From Syntrophobacterales bacterium Delta_02 (GTDB lineage Bacteria > Desulfobacterota > Syntrophorhabdia > Syntrophorhabdales > Syntrophorhabdaceae): a stretch of 64,000 nt of DNA. The stretch covers positions 36,569-100,568 of the forward strand of contig LVAA01000019.1 in NCBI GenBank assembly GCA_001603955.1, written 5' to 3'. Below the pieces are notes generated by a model. The model was given only the letters and a program-made list of their open reading frames with translations. It searched no databases and was not told the DNA's origin. Positions 20,130 through 30,685 of this stretch are shown here, one piece after another. The translations under genes and the position numbers were made by a program. Position 1 is the first letter of the stretch; each line of letters opens with the position of its first letter.

Positions 20130-21448
20130 AAAGATGCGTCACCATCGTCACGGCATTTTTCTTTCTTGTCGCGTCCGCGGCCGCTTTCGCCCTCACCAAT
20201 GAGGAGGAGCGCAAGTACGGCAAGGAGATCTACCTGGAGATCGCCCGGTCGGCGCCCATCAACAACGATCCTTACATATCCCTCTACCTCAACGACATAC
20301 GCGCGAGGCTCGAAAGCAAGACGACCATGCCTTTCCCCGTGGTCCTCACCGTTATCGATTCTCCAACCATCGACGCCTTTGCAACGATAGGCGGGTACGT
20401 CTATATCGCGGCGGGCCTTATCGCCAATTGTGACAACGAGGAGGAGGTCGCCGGCGTCATGGCCCACGAGTTCGCTCATATCAAGAAGAGGCATATCGCG
20501 AAGAGGATGGACAAACAGAAGTACCTCAACGCCACCGTCATCGCCACGATGCTCGCCGCAATGCTTGTCGGCGATTCGGCACGCGAGGCCGTCCTCGTGA
20601 CGGGCATGGGCACGGCGCAGTCGATGGCCCTGAGGTATTCACGCGAGGATGAAGACGAGGCGGACCGCGAGGGTTCCATCCTTGCCAACGCCGCGGGCTA
20701 TGGCGGTCTCGGCATCGCGGACTTTCTCAAGAAGCTCCGGGCCGGCGGGGGCGACAAGCTCTATCCCCAGTACCTTCTCACCCACCCCTATCACGAAAGC
20801 CGTATCATCAACCTCGAGAAGATGTGGAGGAGGAAGCCCCCTTCCGTGGACACCTCTCTCTTCCCTTACATCATCACGCGGGCGAAGGTGATGCAGAACT
20901 ACCGTTCCCGGGGCCTTGCCGACGATATGTGGGTCAGGCGGTACAATCAGGACCCGAAAGACCCCGTGGCGGCATACGGCGCGGCGCTCTACCACTCCCT
21001 GAAGGGCAATTTCGAAGAGGCGGTGGGGATCGCCCGGGGCATCAACTCTCGTTACAGGAAGGTCTTTCTGGGGGAGATCTGCGTCACCGCCAGCAGGTTT
21101 GCCGAAGCCGCACGGGTGCTGAGAGACACCAATGAAAAGGTGGGTCGCTACTATCTCGCCAGGGCATACGAAGGCATGGGCAGGACCGATCTGGCCACGG
21201 CCGCCTACCAGTCCCTCATCCCCTGTGCCCCCGCGTATCCCGAGATATTCTATCGCCTCGGCATGATAGAGGGCAGGACTGGCGACGAGGCCGGGGGCCA
21301 TGCCAACCTCGGCCGGTACTACATGTACAAGGGGAATTACATGCTGGCGAGGACGAACTTCGAGAAGGCCATCTCCCGCTACGGCATCAACTCCCGCGAG
21401 GGCACGGAGCTCATGAGGCTCATGGACAGCCTGGAGGAGAAGAAGTAG
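20126..21448 (+). CDS. M48 family metalloprotease with C-terminal TPR-like region (BepA-like)
   Basis: VMAHEFAHIKKRH (HExxH), signal peptide, YYLARAYEGMGRTDLA repeats. Confidence 0.9.
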   Translation: MKRCVTIVTAFFFLVASAAAFALTNEEERKYGKEIYLEIARSAPINNDPYISLYLNDIRARLESKTTMPFPVVLTVIDSPTIDAFATIGGYVYIAAGLIANCDNEEEVAGVMAHEFAHIKKRHIAKRMDKQKYLNATVIATMLAAMLVGDSAREAVLVTGMGTAQSMALRYSREDEDEADREGSILANAAGYGGLGIADFLKKLRAGGGDKLYPQYLLTHPYHESRIINLEKMWRRKPPSVDTSLFPYIITRAKVMQNYRSRGLADDMWVRRYNQDPKDPVAAYGAALYHSLKGNFEEAVGIARGINSRYRKVFLGEICVTASRFAEAARVLRDTNEKVGRYYLARAYEGMGRTDLATAAYQSLIPCAPAYPEIFYRLGMIEGRTGDEAGGHANLGRYYMYKGNYMLARTNFEKAISRYGINSREGTELMRLMDSLEEKK

Positions 21449-21469
21449 CACAACAACCGGCGGGAAAGA

Positions 21470-21598
21470 CAAATAACCAATGACCAAATCTCAATAACCA
21501 GGCAAGAAGACAATAACGAATTCTCCAATCCGCCCCTTTCTGTGGTTATTGATGATTGCCTTCCTGTTTGATCATTGGAATTTTGTTGTCATTTGTTT
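21470..21598. repeat. Heptamer phrase palindrome of the ATAACCAATGACC type
   Basis: Left arm CAAATAACCAATGACCAAATCTCAATAACCA; right arm TGGTTATTGATGATTG...GATCATTGGAATTTTGTTGTCATTTG. Confidence 0.75.
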
Positions 21599-22461
21599 TC
21601 CTGGTCCTCGACCGTTTCCCGTATCATCCGGCCCAGTGAAGGAACATCGACCCTGTCTGCCCCGGCCTTGAGCGAGAAGTTCCTCCCCCTGGGATGCCAG
21701 ACGGCGGGGTCGAAGCCGGTAAAGATGGTTATCGTGGTCAGGCCGCAGGCGCCGGCAAGGTGGGCCATGCCGGAATCGTTGGACACGAAGACACCCCCTT
21801 CAGCGAAGAACTCTTTCACATCGGCGAGGTCTTCGAAGAAAAGGGACCCCTCGACGGGAAACGACAGCTCGGGCGACCTCATCAAGCGGACGTCGATGCC
21901 GGCCTTTGCGACCATTTCCCGGAGGATCACGAAGTTCTCCACCGGCCACTTCTCCTTCGAAAAACCCTCGTCGGCGTAGAGGATGACCCGCCGGGCCCCC
22001 TTCGAGACCATCTCCTTCCTTACCGGTTCTATCCCCGCCCGAGAGAGCTGCCGCAACTGGTAGTCTTCGATGTGCACCTTCTCCCCGGGAACGATCATCC
22101 CATCGTTGAAGGGAGGCGCGTCGAACGCCCCCTCGGGATACATGTCGATGAATACCGGCTCCTCGACGGAATGCGCCCTCCAGCGGCTGCGGATGGAACC
22201 CTGGCGGTCCTTGCCGACAAAGACGATCCGTCCCCAGCGCGGCCCCGTAAGCTTCTCGGAAAAAAGGTACAGCCAGTGCCGCGATTCCACCCCGCAGGTT
22301 CTTGTAAAGTAGCCTCCAAAGAGATCGAAAAAGCGTCTGTTGCCCAGGGCCACGAGGCGGTTCCCGAAATGTCCCCGCAGGGAGAGGAAGACGGACTCGG
22401 AGAGGCAGACATCGCCGAGACCGCCGAGATGGACGACAAGGATCTCGTCCTCCGTCGACAT
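21589..22461 (-). CDS. Glycosyltransferase family 9 (heptosyltransferase-like)
   Basis: EILVVHLGGLGDVCLSESVF, FVSNDSGMAHLAGACGLTTITIFTGFDPAVWHPRG; likely start at 22461 within ORF 21589-22572. Confidence 0.85.
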   Translation of the reverse strand: MSTEDEILVVHLGGLGDVCLSESVFLSLRGHFGNRLVALGNRRFFDLFGGYFTRTCGVESRHWLYLFSEKLTGPRWGRIVFVGKDRQGSIRSRWRAHSVEEPVFIDMYPEGAFDAPPFNDGMIVPGEKVHIEDYQLRQLSRAGIEPVRKEMVSKGARRVILYADEGFSKEKWPVENFVILREMVAKAGIDVRLMRSPELSFPVEGSLFFEDLADVKEFFAEGGVFVSNDSGMAHLAGACGLTTITIFTGFDPAVWHPRGRNFSLKAGADRVDVPSLGRMIRETVEDQENK

Positions 22462-22730
22462 TCCCGCGAAAGGTTGCGATCCCGTCCCCGGCATGTCCTT
22501 AACCGACAACCCTCGTAACGCTGTGCTGCATGTCGAGAGTAGAGGTGCTCCGTCCCATAAGATGTGCACCATTGTAACGGAAATGGGGGTGCCGTTAAAG
22601 GAAAAAGATCGCGCAAGACGGGTAAGTCAGACCCGCCTCGCGCATGCCGCGCTCCTCGCACGGGGGTAGTCGGCGCAAGCGACCCTGATTCGACGGAAGA
22701 CCACACCACTCGACAAACCGAAAAGGGAAA

Positions 22731-22772
22731 TCCCCTTATTTCACTTTGACTGCACAAAGCAAAATAAGGGGA
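22731..22772. repeat. REP-like palindrome TCCCCTTATTT...AAATAAGGGGA
   Basis: Perfect 11-bp arms 22731-22741 and 22762-22772 with CTTTG/CAAAG inside. Confidence 0.75.
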
Positions 22773-22827
22773 CCCATAATCTACTTTACTCTCCCGCCAC
22801 TCACCCTGAAATCATTTAGCCTTTAGT

Positions 22828-22871
22828 CGGCTCAAACAGTTCAAACGGCTCAAGCGGTTCAAGCCGTCTTT
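22828..22871. repeat. 9-mer tandem repeat CGGCTCAAA CAGTTCAAA CGGCTCAAG CGGTTCAAG
   Basis: Four 9-nt units, followed by CCGTCTTTT. Confidence 0.8.
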
Positions 22872-23788
22872 TACAGGCTTATGTCCCCGAACTGCATGCA
22901 CCCCTTCAGGGCATGGTAGCGTTCCTTGATCTCAGGCATGGTGAGCCGTTTGATCCGGTTGATGCTGAAATCCTCCACGTTGAACGAGGCCATGACGGTA
23001 CCCATGATGATCGCCTGTTTCACTGTCTCCGAGGTTGCCTCGCCGACGTTGGAGAGGTAGCCCATGAAGCCGCCGGCAAAGGTGTCGCCGGCGCCGGTAG
23101 GGTCGAAGACGTCTTCCAGCGGATAGGCGGGGGCGAGAAAGACCTCGTCGCGGTTCATCATGAAGACGCCATACTCCCCGCGTTTGACGACGATGCACAC
23201 GGGGCCGAGGTCGATGAGCTTCCGGGCGCCCTTGACGAGGTTGTGTTCCTTTGTTATCTCTCTGAGCTCCGCCTCATTGATGACGAGCATGTCCACCCGG
23301 GCTATCACCTTCATGAGGGCCTCGTACTTGTTCTCGATCCAGAAGTTCATGGTATCGAGGACGAGGGCGACGGGCTTGTTGACCTGTTCGATCACGTGGA
23401 GCTGGAGGTCGGGATCGATGTTCGCGAGGAAGAGGAATTCCGCATTCCTGTAATCCTCCGGGACCTTCGGTTTGAAGGCCTCTATGACATTGAGCTCGGT
23501 CTTGAGCGTTATGGCCTGATTGAGGTCGTATCCGTACCTGCCTTCCCAGCGGAAGGTCTTCCCGTGGTCCACCTCTATCCCGGACATGTCGACGCTGCGT
23601 TCCTTGAGGAAGGATATATCCTCCATATCGAAATCGCTGCCCACCGTGGCCACAACGCCGACGTCGGTGAAGAAGCTTGCGGCATTGGTGAAGTGCAGGG
23701 CCGACCCCCCGAGGACGTTGTCCGCCTTCCCGAAGGGGGTCTCTATGGAGTCGTAGGCCACCGTTCCCGCGACAAGAAGCTTGATCAT
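22871..23788 (-). CDS. PfkB-family carbohydrate/nucleoside kinase (candidate adenosine kinase)
   Basis: [48 protein letters not shown]; next to ahcY and metK. Confidence 0.88.
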   Translation of the reverse strand: MIKLLVAGTVAYDSIETPFGKADNVLGGSALHFTNAASFFTDVGVVATVGSDFDMEDISFLKERSVDMSGIEVDHGKTFRWEGRYGYDLNQAITLKTELNVIEAFKPKVPEDYRNAEFLFLANIDPDLQLHVIEQVNKPVALVLDTMNFWIENKYEALMKVIARVDMLVINEAELREITKEHNLVKGARKLIDLGPVCIVVKRGEYGVFMMNRDEVFLAPAYPLEDVFDPTGAGDTFAGGFMGYLSNVGEATSETVKQAIIMGTVMASFNVEDFSINRIKRLTMPEIKERYHALKGCMQFGDISL

Positions 23789-25116
23789 GTTCCCATCTCC
23801 CAGGACGCGAGGTATGTCTTCTGTTCGTCCGTCAGGGTATCGATGGTGATACCCGCCGAGGCGAGCTTGAGCAGGGCGACCTGTTCGTCGATCTCTTTCG
23901 GCACGGAATAGACCTTCTTTTCCAGTTTCTTGGCGTTCTTCCACATGTATTCCGAGCAGAGCGCCTGATTGGCGAAGCTCATGTCCATAACGTCGGAGGG
24001 ATGTCCTTCGGCGCAGGCGAGGTTGACAAGCCTGCCCTCACCGAGGACAAATATCTTCTTGCCGTCCTTCAGGGTGTATTCGTCGATGAACTGGCGGATA
24101 CGCCTCTTTGACTTCTTCATCTTTTCCAGGGCGTCGAGGTCGAGCTCGACATTGAAGTGCCCGGAGTTGCAGACCATGGCGCCGTCCTTCATCTTTTCGA
24201 AATGTTCCTTGCGGATGACATGGATGTCGCCGGTCGTGGTGACGAAGATGTCCCCGATGGCCGCCGCCTTATCCATTTCCATGACCTCATAACCGTCCAT
24301 ATGGGCTTCAAGGGCCCGAAGAGGATCCACCTCGGCGACGATGACGTGGGCGCCGAGGCCTTTCGCCCTCATGGTTACGCCCTTGCCGCACCAGCCGTAC
24401 CCGGCGAGCACGAAGGTGGCGCCGGCGAAGAGGACGTTCGTGGCACGCAGGATCCCGTCGATGGTGCTCTGGCCCGTGCCGTAGCGGTTGTCGAACATGT
24501 GTTTCGTCAGCGCGTCGTTCACGGCAACGACGGGGAATTGCAGAACACCTTCCTTTTCCATGCTCTTGAGGCGTATGACGCCCGTTGTCGTTTCCTCCAT
24601 GGAGCCCACCACATCGCCGACCAGGGCCTGCTTCTCCTTCTTGGTCAGCTTTCTGTACCATTTCTTGATGGTATCGTGGAGACCCTCGGTGCGGTCGAAG
24701 GCGATCATGTGGAGAGCGCCGACAAGGTCGGCCCCGTCGTCCATGGTGATATTGGGCATGGATGCGAGGGCCTTCATGATATGCTCGTAGTACTGGCGGT
24801 CCGTCTCGCCCTTGATGCAGAAGGCGGGTATCTTGAAATGCTTCACGATAGCCGCCGCGACGTCATCCTGGGTGCTTAAGGGGTTCGAGGCGCAGACCAC
24901 CACGTCGGCCCCGCCCGCCTTCAGGGTCTTCATGAGGTTCCCCGTCTCCGACGTCACGTGGAGGCAGCAAGCGATCCTCACACCCTTCAAGGGTTTTTTC
25001 TTCGCGAACCTCTTCGCGATCTGGCCGAGGACGGGCATCCTTCTTCCCGCCCACTCTATCTTCTCCAGCCCCGCGTCGGCCAGCTTTATGTCCTTCACAT
25101 CATAATCCATACGCAT
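23785..25116 (-). CDS. ahcY: Adenosylhomocysteinase
   Basis: [40 protein letters not shown]. Confidence 0.96.
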   Translation of the reverse strand: MRMDYDVKDIKLADAGLEKIEWAGRRMPVLGQIAKRFAKKKPLKGVRIACCLHVTSETGNLMKTLKAGGADVVVCASNPLSTQDDVAAAIVKHFKIPAFCIKGETDRQYYEHIMKALASMPNITMDDGADLVGALHMIAFDRTEGLHDTIKKWYRKLTKKEKQALVGDVVGSMEETTTGVIRLKSMEKEGVLQFPVVAVNDALTKHMFDNRYGTGQSTIDGILRATNVLFAGATFVLAGYGWCGKGVTMRAKGLGAHVIVAEVDPLRALEAHMDGYEVMEMDKAAAIGDIFVTTTGDIHVIRKEHFEKMKDGAMVCNSGHFNVELDLDALEKMKKSKRRIRQFIDEYTLKDGKKIFVLGEGRLVNLACAEGHPSDVMDMSFANQALCSEYMWKNAKKLEKKVYSVPKEIDEQVALLKLASAGITIDTLTDEQKTYLASWEMGT

Positions 25117-25142
25117 TCTCCTTCATTCTTGTTTGGAGAGGC

Positions 25143-26306
25143 CTATATTCCCGCGGCCTTCCTTATCTCTTCAACCATGTCGAGCTTCTCCCAGGTAAAC
25201 TCCGGCTCGTTCCTGCCGAAATGTCCGCAGCAGGCGGTCTTCTTGTAGATGGGTCTCAGGAGGTCGAGCTTCTCGATGATCTTTCTCGGCCTCATGTCGA
25301 AAAGGTCGTTGACTATCTGTGCGATCTTGTCGGGGCTTATCTTCGAGGTGCCCTGGGTGTCTATCATGACGGACACGGGCCGGGCCACGCCGATCGTGTA
25401 GGCTATCTGCAGCTCGAGCCTGTCGGCAAGGCCGGCGGCAACGAGGTTCTTCGCGATGTAGCGGGCCATGTAGGAGGCGCTGCGGTCGACCTTTGAAGGG
25501 TCCTTCCCGGAAAACGCGCCGCCCCCGTGGCTCCCGACCCCGCCATAGGTGTCGACGATGATCTTTCGTCCCGTCACGCCGCAGTCACCCTTGGGGCCGC
25601 CGACCACGAACCTTCCCGTGGAGTTGATGAATATCTTCGTCTTGTCGTCCATGAGCTCCACGGGGATGATCTTCTTGATGACCTCTTCCGTGATACCTTC
25701 GCGTATCTTCTCGATGGTCACGTCGGGGTTATGCTGGGCGGCGATGACGACGGCGTCCACCCTGACGGGCTGCCTGTCGATATACTCTATGGTCACCTGG
25801 CTCTTGCCGTCGGGGCGCAGGAAGGGAAGGGTCCCGTCCTTGCGGACATCGGCGAGTCTCTTGATGAGCTTGTGGGCATACATGATGGACATGGGCATGA
25901 ACTCCGCCGTTTCGTTGCAGGCGTACCCGAACATGAGGCCCTGGTCGCCGGCGCCCTGCTCGTGGTCGGACGTTTCGTTGACGCCCATGGCAATGTCGGG
26001 GGACTGTTCGTCGATGGCCGTGAGGACCGCGCAGGTCTCCCAGTCGAAGCCCATTGACGAGTCGTTGTACCCTATCTCCTTCACCGTTTCCCGGACGATC
26101 TCGGGGACGTTGACGTAGCTCGATGTCGTTATCTCGCCGCCGACAAGGGCAAGACCCGTCGTCACATATGTCTCACAGGCAACCCGGGCTCTCGGGTCAT
26201 CCTTGATGATAGCGTCGAGCACGGCGTCGGATATCTGGTCGGAAACCTTGTCCGGATGTCCTTCGGCAACCGATTCGGACGTGAATAAGAACCTGCTCAT
26301 TCCCAT
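25143..26306 (-). CDS. metK: S-adenosylmethionine synthase
   Basis: [55 protein letters not shown]. Confidence 0.98.
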   Translation of the reverse strand: MGMSRFLFTSESVAEGHPDKVSDQISDAVLDAIIKDDPRARVACETYVTTGLALVGGEITTSSYVNVPEIVRETVKEIGYNDSSMGFDWETCAVLTAIDEQSPDIAMGVNETSDHEQGAGDQGLMFGYACNETAEFMPMSIMYAHKLIKRLADVRKDGTLPFLRPDGKSQVTIEYIDRQPVRVDAVVIAAQHNPDVTIEKIREGITEEVIKKIIPVELMDDKTKIFINSTGRFVVGGPKGDCGVTGRKIIVDTYGGVGSHGGGAFSGKDPSKVDRSASYMARYIAKNLVAAGLADRLELQIAYTIGVARPVSVMIDTQGTSKISPDKIAQIVNDLFDMRPRKIIEKLDLLRPIYKKTACCGHFGRNEPEFTWEKLDMVEEIRKAAGI

Positions 26307-26350
26307 TGTATAATCCTCCTTGATGTTAGTCTTTGGAAAGTTTCATTCTG

Positions 26351-28135
26351 CTATCCCCGGACCTTCGGGAAGTCTCCGGGGAACAATCGTGCCATTTCGT
26401 TCTTCAAAAGAAGCTCCGCCTCCGCTGGCGAATCTTTCTTCATGATCTCCTCGAGGAGTTCCCGGCAGTATCCGTGATCGAGTCCCCGTATGGCCTTCTT
26501 CGCCCGGGGTATGGAATAGGGGTTCATGCTTATCTCGTCGAGGCCGAGGCCGAGGAGCACCGGGACATAGCGCGGTTCTCCCGCCATCTCGCCGCACAGC
26601 GCAATGGTGATCTTGTGGGCATGGGCATCATCGACAGCCTTCTTGATCATTTTCAGGACGGCGGGATGGAGCGGTTCGTACAGGTACGAGACGTACTCGT
26701 TGACCCGGTCTATGGCAAGGGCGTACTGTATGAGATCGTTCGTCCCGATGCTGAAGAAATCCACCTCCGCGGCAAGCATGTCGCTTATCATGCAGGCCGA
26801 GGGCACCTCTATCATGATACCTGTCTTGATGTCCTTGTTGTAGGCGATCCGCTTGCGCGAGAGCTCTTCCATGCACTCGGCAATGATCGCCTTTGCCTTT
26901 CGCACCTCCTCGATGCCCGAGACCATCGGGATGAGGATGCGAAGGGGCCCGTACTCGCTGGCCCTCAGTATCCCCTTCAGCTGTGCCTTGAAAAGGGGGA
27001 CCTCCTTGATGCACAGCCGTATGGCCCTGAGGCCCATCGCCGGGTTTATCTCCTTGGGCATCTCGATCTCGGAGACGAACTTGTCGCCGCCGATGTCGAG
27101 GGTCCGGATGGTGATGTACTCGAGTGTCTTGCTCTGGGCCAGCTTGCGATAGATGTGGTAGTGGTCCATCTCCGTCGGAAGGTCGTGCTTCCGCGAAAGG
27201 TAGATGTACTCCGTCCGGTAGAGGCCTATGCCGGTGGCGCCGTATTTCTCGACGATGTCCATCTCCGCGAGAAGCTCGATGTTGGCACCCACCCTCATCC
27301 GGAAACCGTCCTTCGTCTCCGCCTTGAGCCGCGCCACCTTGAGGTGCTCCTTCTTCTGGTTCCTCAGGTGGATCTGTTTCGCGATGTACTCCTTCTGGAC
27401 CTCCTTGACGGGGTTGATGATGACGACACCCTCATCGCCGTCTATGATGACGAGGTCGTTGTTCCTGGCGAGGCTCGTCGCGTTGCCCACGCCGACCACG
27501 GCAGGGATCTCGAGGGCCCGCGCCACGATGGATGTATGGGAGGTCCTGCCGCCTACGTCGGTTGCGAACCCGGAGACGCGGTTGAGGTTGAGCTGGATCG
27601 TGTCCGCGGGCGAAAGGTCGTGGGCGATGATGATGGACTTGCCCTTCACCGTCATCGATTCTATGCGCGGTTTCTTTCCCACGACGAGGATCCTGGCGAG
27701 CCTCTCGTAGGTGTACTTGATGTCCTGGCCCCTCTCCCTGAGATAGGGGTCCTCCACCTTGTCGAAGCTGGCGAGGAACCGGGAAACCACCACGTCGAGG
27801 GCCCATTCCGCGTTTATGTGTTCGCTGCGGATCACGTCGATGATGGAGTTGACGAAGAAGGGGTCCTGGAGGATGAGTATGTGGGCATCAATGATGAAGG
27901 CGTGCTTCCTGACATCATCATCGGGGATGGAATCCTTGATGTGGCTGAGCTGGTCGATCGCGCTCTGAACGGCGCTCCTGATGCGGTTCACCTCGCGCTC
28001 CACCTGGTGCAGGGATACGGAGCGCTTCGTTATCGCCACCTTGTCCCTATCGATGAGGCGTACCCTCCCCATGGTTATTCCCGAGGAGACGCCGATCCCT
28101 TTCAGGGTCTGATTGACGAGAATCTCTTCCTTCAT
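26351..28135 (-). CDS. ptsI: Phosphoenolpyruvate-protein phosphotransferase (PTS enzyme I)
   Basis: GGRTSHTSIVARALEIPAVVG phosphohistidine motif, GTNDLIQYALAIDR. Confidence 0.96.
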   Translation of the reverse strand: MKEEILVNQTLKGIGVSSGITMGRVRLIDRDKVAITKRSVSLHQVEREVNRIRSAVQSAIDQLSHIKDSIPDDDVRKHAFIIDAHILILQDPFFVNSIIDVIRSEHINAEWALDVVVSRFLASFDKVEDPYLRERGQDIKYTYERLARILVVGKKPRIESMTVKGKSIIIAHDLSPADTIQLNLNRVSGFATDVGGRTSHTSIVARALEIPAVVGVGNATSLARNNDLVIIDGDEGVVIINPVKEVQKEYIAKQIHLRNQKKEHLKVARLKAETKDGFRMRVGANIELLAEMDIVEKYGATGIGLYRTEYIYLSRKHDLPTEMDHYHIYRKLAQSKTLEYITIRTLDIGGDKFVSEIEMPKEINPAMGLRAIRLCIKEVPLFKAQLKGILRASEYGPLRILIPMVSGIEEVRKAKAIIAECMEELSRKRIAYNKDIKTGIMIEVPSACMISDMLAAEVDFFSIGTNDLIQYALAIDRVNEYVSYLYEPLHPAVLKMIKKAVDDAHAHKITIALCGEMAGEPRYVPVLLGLGLDEISMNPYSIPRAKKAIRGLDHGYCRELLEEIMKKDSPAEAELLLKNEMARLFPGDFPKVRG

Positions 28136-28398
28136 TCCTCGTTGAACCCGTCGTCTATGAGGCCTCCCAGTTCCCTGAAGGCCTTTTCCTCGTCCTCCCC
28201 TTCGGTCTTGAGGACGATCTTGCTTCCCAGGGGGCAGGCGAGCATCAAAAGCCCCATGATACTTTTACCGTTCACTTCCATCCCATCCTTTTCGACCATC
28301 ACGATGGAGTTGAACTTCGCCGCCGCCTTGACGAACATCGCAGCCGCCCGCGCATGAAGGCCGAGCCTGTTCCTGATCGTAAATATTCCTTCCTGCAT
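28132..28398 (-). CDS. ptsH: HPr phosphocarrier protein
   Basis: GLHARAAAMFV (His site) and NGKSIMGLLML (Ser site). Confidence 0.95.
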   Translation of the reverse strand: MQEGIFTIRNRLGLHARAAAMFVKAAAKFNSIVMVEKDGMEVNGKSIMGLLMLACPLGSKIVLKTEGEDEEKAFRELGGLIDDGFNEE

Positions 28399-28404
28399 CG
28401 CTCC

Positions 28405-28815
28405 CTAGTCCTTCTTTCTGGCCTTCAACACGTCCGTGGCGAGATATATGTTCTTCTGGCCGTACTGCGTGATGAAACTGGCCAGCTCGTCGAGTGTCTT
28501 GCCCTCCCGGTACGTCACGAGCTTGATGAGCATGGGAAGGTTGACGCCGGCCACCACCTCGACCCGGCCCTCCTCCAGGAAGGAAAGGCTGATGTTCGAA
28601 GGGGTGCCGCCGAACATGTCCGTGAGGACGATGACCCCGTCACCGGTATCCGAACCCTTCAGGGCCGAAACGATCTTCTCCTTGGTCTTTTCCACCGGAT
28701 CGCTGGGGAATATGTCGACGGCGACGAACTGTTCCTGTTGCCCCACGATCAGTTCAGTGGCGGCCACCATTTCCCGGGCGAGATTGAAGTGCGCCACCAC
28801 TACAAGACCCGTCAT
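28405..28815 (-). CDS. PTS mannose-family EIIA component
   Basis: GLVVVAHFNLAREMV, VIVLTDMFGGTPSNISLSFL. Confidence 0.92.
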   Translation of the reverse strand: MTGLVVVAHFNLAREMVAATELIVGQQEQFVAVDIFPSDPVEKTKEKIVSALKGSDTGDGVIVLTDMFGGTPSNISLSFLEEGRVEVVAGVNLPMLIKLVTYREGKTLDELASFITQYGQKNIYLATDVLKARKKD

Positions 28816-28824
28816 TTCGCCTCC

Positions 28825-29676
28825 TTACCTCTTATCTATATCCCGATGGACGGTGGACACGCTGTAACCCATTGTATTGAGCTGTTCCGCCAGCTCTCCG
28901 GCGATGAAAACCGACCGATGCTTTCCGCCCGTGCAGCCGAAACAGACAGTGAGGTAACTCTTCCCTTCTTTCTCAAATAACGGTATAAGGTACACCAAAA
29001 ACTCCGAAAGAAAAAGGAAATATTTCCTGAACACTTCCTGCGATCTGATGAATTCCCTGACCTCCTCATCGAGCCCTGTCTGGTCCCGGAGCTCTTCGAT
29101 GAAAAAGGGATTCGGCAGGAACCTCACGTCGAGGACGATGTCGGCCTCGAGGGGAAGGCCAAAGGCGTACCCGAAGGACATGACGTTGATCTTCATCCGC
29201 TGCTCGTGAGCACCGTATCTCTCAAGCGCCAGGCGGCGCAGCTCGTGAGGGGTCAGATGGGTCGTGTCTATAACCTGGTCGGCCATGTTTCTGAGCCAGG
29301 TCATCAGTTTGCGCTCCTCCTTCAGGGCGTCCTTGACGTTCGACGAATCGAAGAGAGGATGGGACCGTCTCGTTTCGCGGTATCTCCGGATGAGGCTCTC
29401 CTCGGAGCTCTCCAGGAAAAGGACCCTGGCGCCGAAATCCTTCTTGGCTTTTTCCACAATGTCCTGGCCGTTCTCGAAGAAATCCCTGAGACGAACGTCA
29501 ATGACGAAGGCGCACTGCGTGATCTTCTCCCCCTCGTCGCGGTTGAGCTCAAGGAACTTGAGAAGGAGAAGGATGGGAAAGTTGTCGACGCAGAAGAAGC
29601 CCGTGTCCTCGAGGGCCCGTAAGAACGTCGTCTTGCCCGAGCCGGATATGCCGCTGACGATGAGGATGTCCTTCAT
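28825..29676 (-). CDS. rapZ: RNase adapter protein / nucleotide-binding protein RapZ
   Basis: VSGISGSGKTTFLRALEDTGFFCVDNFP, GCTGGKHRSVFIAGEL; likely start at 29676. Confidence 0.95.
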   Translation of the reverse strand: MKDILIVSGISGSGKTTFLRALEDTGFFCVDNFPILLLLKFLELNRDEGEKITQCAFVIDVRLRDFFENGQDIVEKAKKDFGARVLFLESSEESLIRRYRETRRSHPLFDSSNVKDALKEERKLMTWLRNMADQVIDTTHLTPHELRRLALERYGAHEQRMKINVMSFGYAFGLPLEADIVLDVRFLPNPFFIEELRDQTGLDEEVREFIRSQEVFRKYFLFLSEFLVYLIPLFEKEGKSYLTVCFGCTGGKHRSVFIAGELAEQLNTMGYSVSTVHRDIDKR

Positions 29677-30611
29677 TCGGTCCCGCCTTCCATTGATCTC
29701 TGCATTCTCTTTTCCAGTTCCACGGCAGTGTTGATGCCCTGCCTGCGGAGGATGAAGTTGCGGCACGCCAGTTCGATGATCGCCGAAACGTTCTTCCCGG
29801 AGCTTATGGGTATCTTGATGAAGGGCAGATCGACACTGAGCACTTTGAACTTCTCTTCCCTCAAGCCCACGCGCTCGCACTCGAGAGAGGTGTCCCAGTC
29901 GAAGAGCTCGATGACGAGATCTATCTTCTTCTTGTCGAGGACCGCCGACACTCCGAAGAGATGGCGGATATCGACAATGCCCACGCCGCGTATCTCGAGC
30001 AGGCTTTTTATCATCTCCGGTGCCTCGCCGTAAAGGTCGATGGCCCCGATCTTCTTGACATGAACGGCGTCATCCACGACGAGGCGATGGCCCCGCATGA
30101 TGAGCTCGAGGGCGTTCTCGCTCTTGCCGATGCCCGGTCTTCCCATGATGAGGGCACCCACGCCCAGGATGTCCATGAGCACGCCGTGGACGGTGGTCGA
30201 CGGGGCAAGCCTTTCCTCGAGGAGCTTTGTTATCCTCTCGATAAATATGGAAGTGACGAGTTTCGTCCGCAGAAGGGGAATGCCCTTCTGCTCCGCGGAG
30301 ACGACGAAGAACTCGGGGACCTTCAGGTTCCGGGAGACGATGAAGCACACCACGTTGTTCTTGCAGAGCTCCCTGATGATGCGCTTGCTCTCGGCCTCCG
30401 ACAGCGACCTCAGGTAAGAGATCTCGATGTTCCCCAGTATCTGGACCCTGTGGGGGTGAAGGTAGACCATGTGCCCCGTTATAACGAGGCCGAGCTTCTG
30501 GATCCTCGGGTTGTAGATCTTCCGCGCAAGCCCCTTCTTCCCGGCAAGGACCTCCAGTTCCAATCCGTAAAGCTCGTCGTCTACGAGCTGTTGAACCTCT
30601 ATTCCCTTCAT
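29673..30611 (-). CDS. hprK: HPr kinase/phosphorylase
   Basis: [30 protein letters not shown]-like Walker segment ([32 protein letters not shown]), [15 protein letters not shown]. Confidence 0.96.
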   Translation of the reverse strand: [312 protein letters not shown]

Positions 30612-30627
30612 CCACCTCTTCCGCGGG

Positions 30628-30655
30628 GTCGCTCCCCCTCAAGGCGGGGAGCGAC
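30628..30655. other. Perfect 10-bp hairpin between ptsN and hprK
   Basis: GTCGCTCCCC-CTCAAGGC-GGGGAGCGAC; no evident T-tract. Confidence 0.7.
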
Positions 30656-30685
30656 TCTCCCGGCCCGTTTCCCTGGAGCAGGCCC

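Noticed and set aside
26307-26350. SAM riboswitch upstream of metK
   Set aside because: Only 44 bp separate metK from ptsI, and no SAM-I-like fold is visible.
26333-28357. 674-aa plus-strand ORF opposite ptsI/ptsH
   Set aside because: Shadow frame of high-GC coding sequence; ptsI and ptsH on the minus strand have clear family motifs and the shadow product has none.
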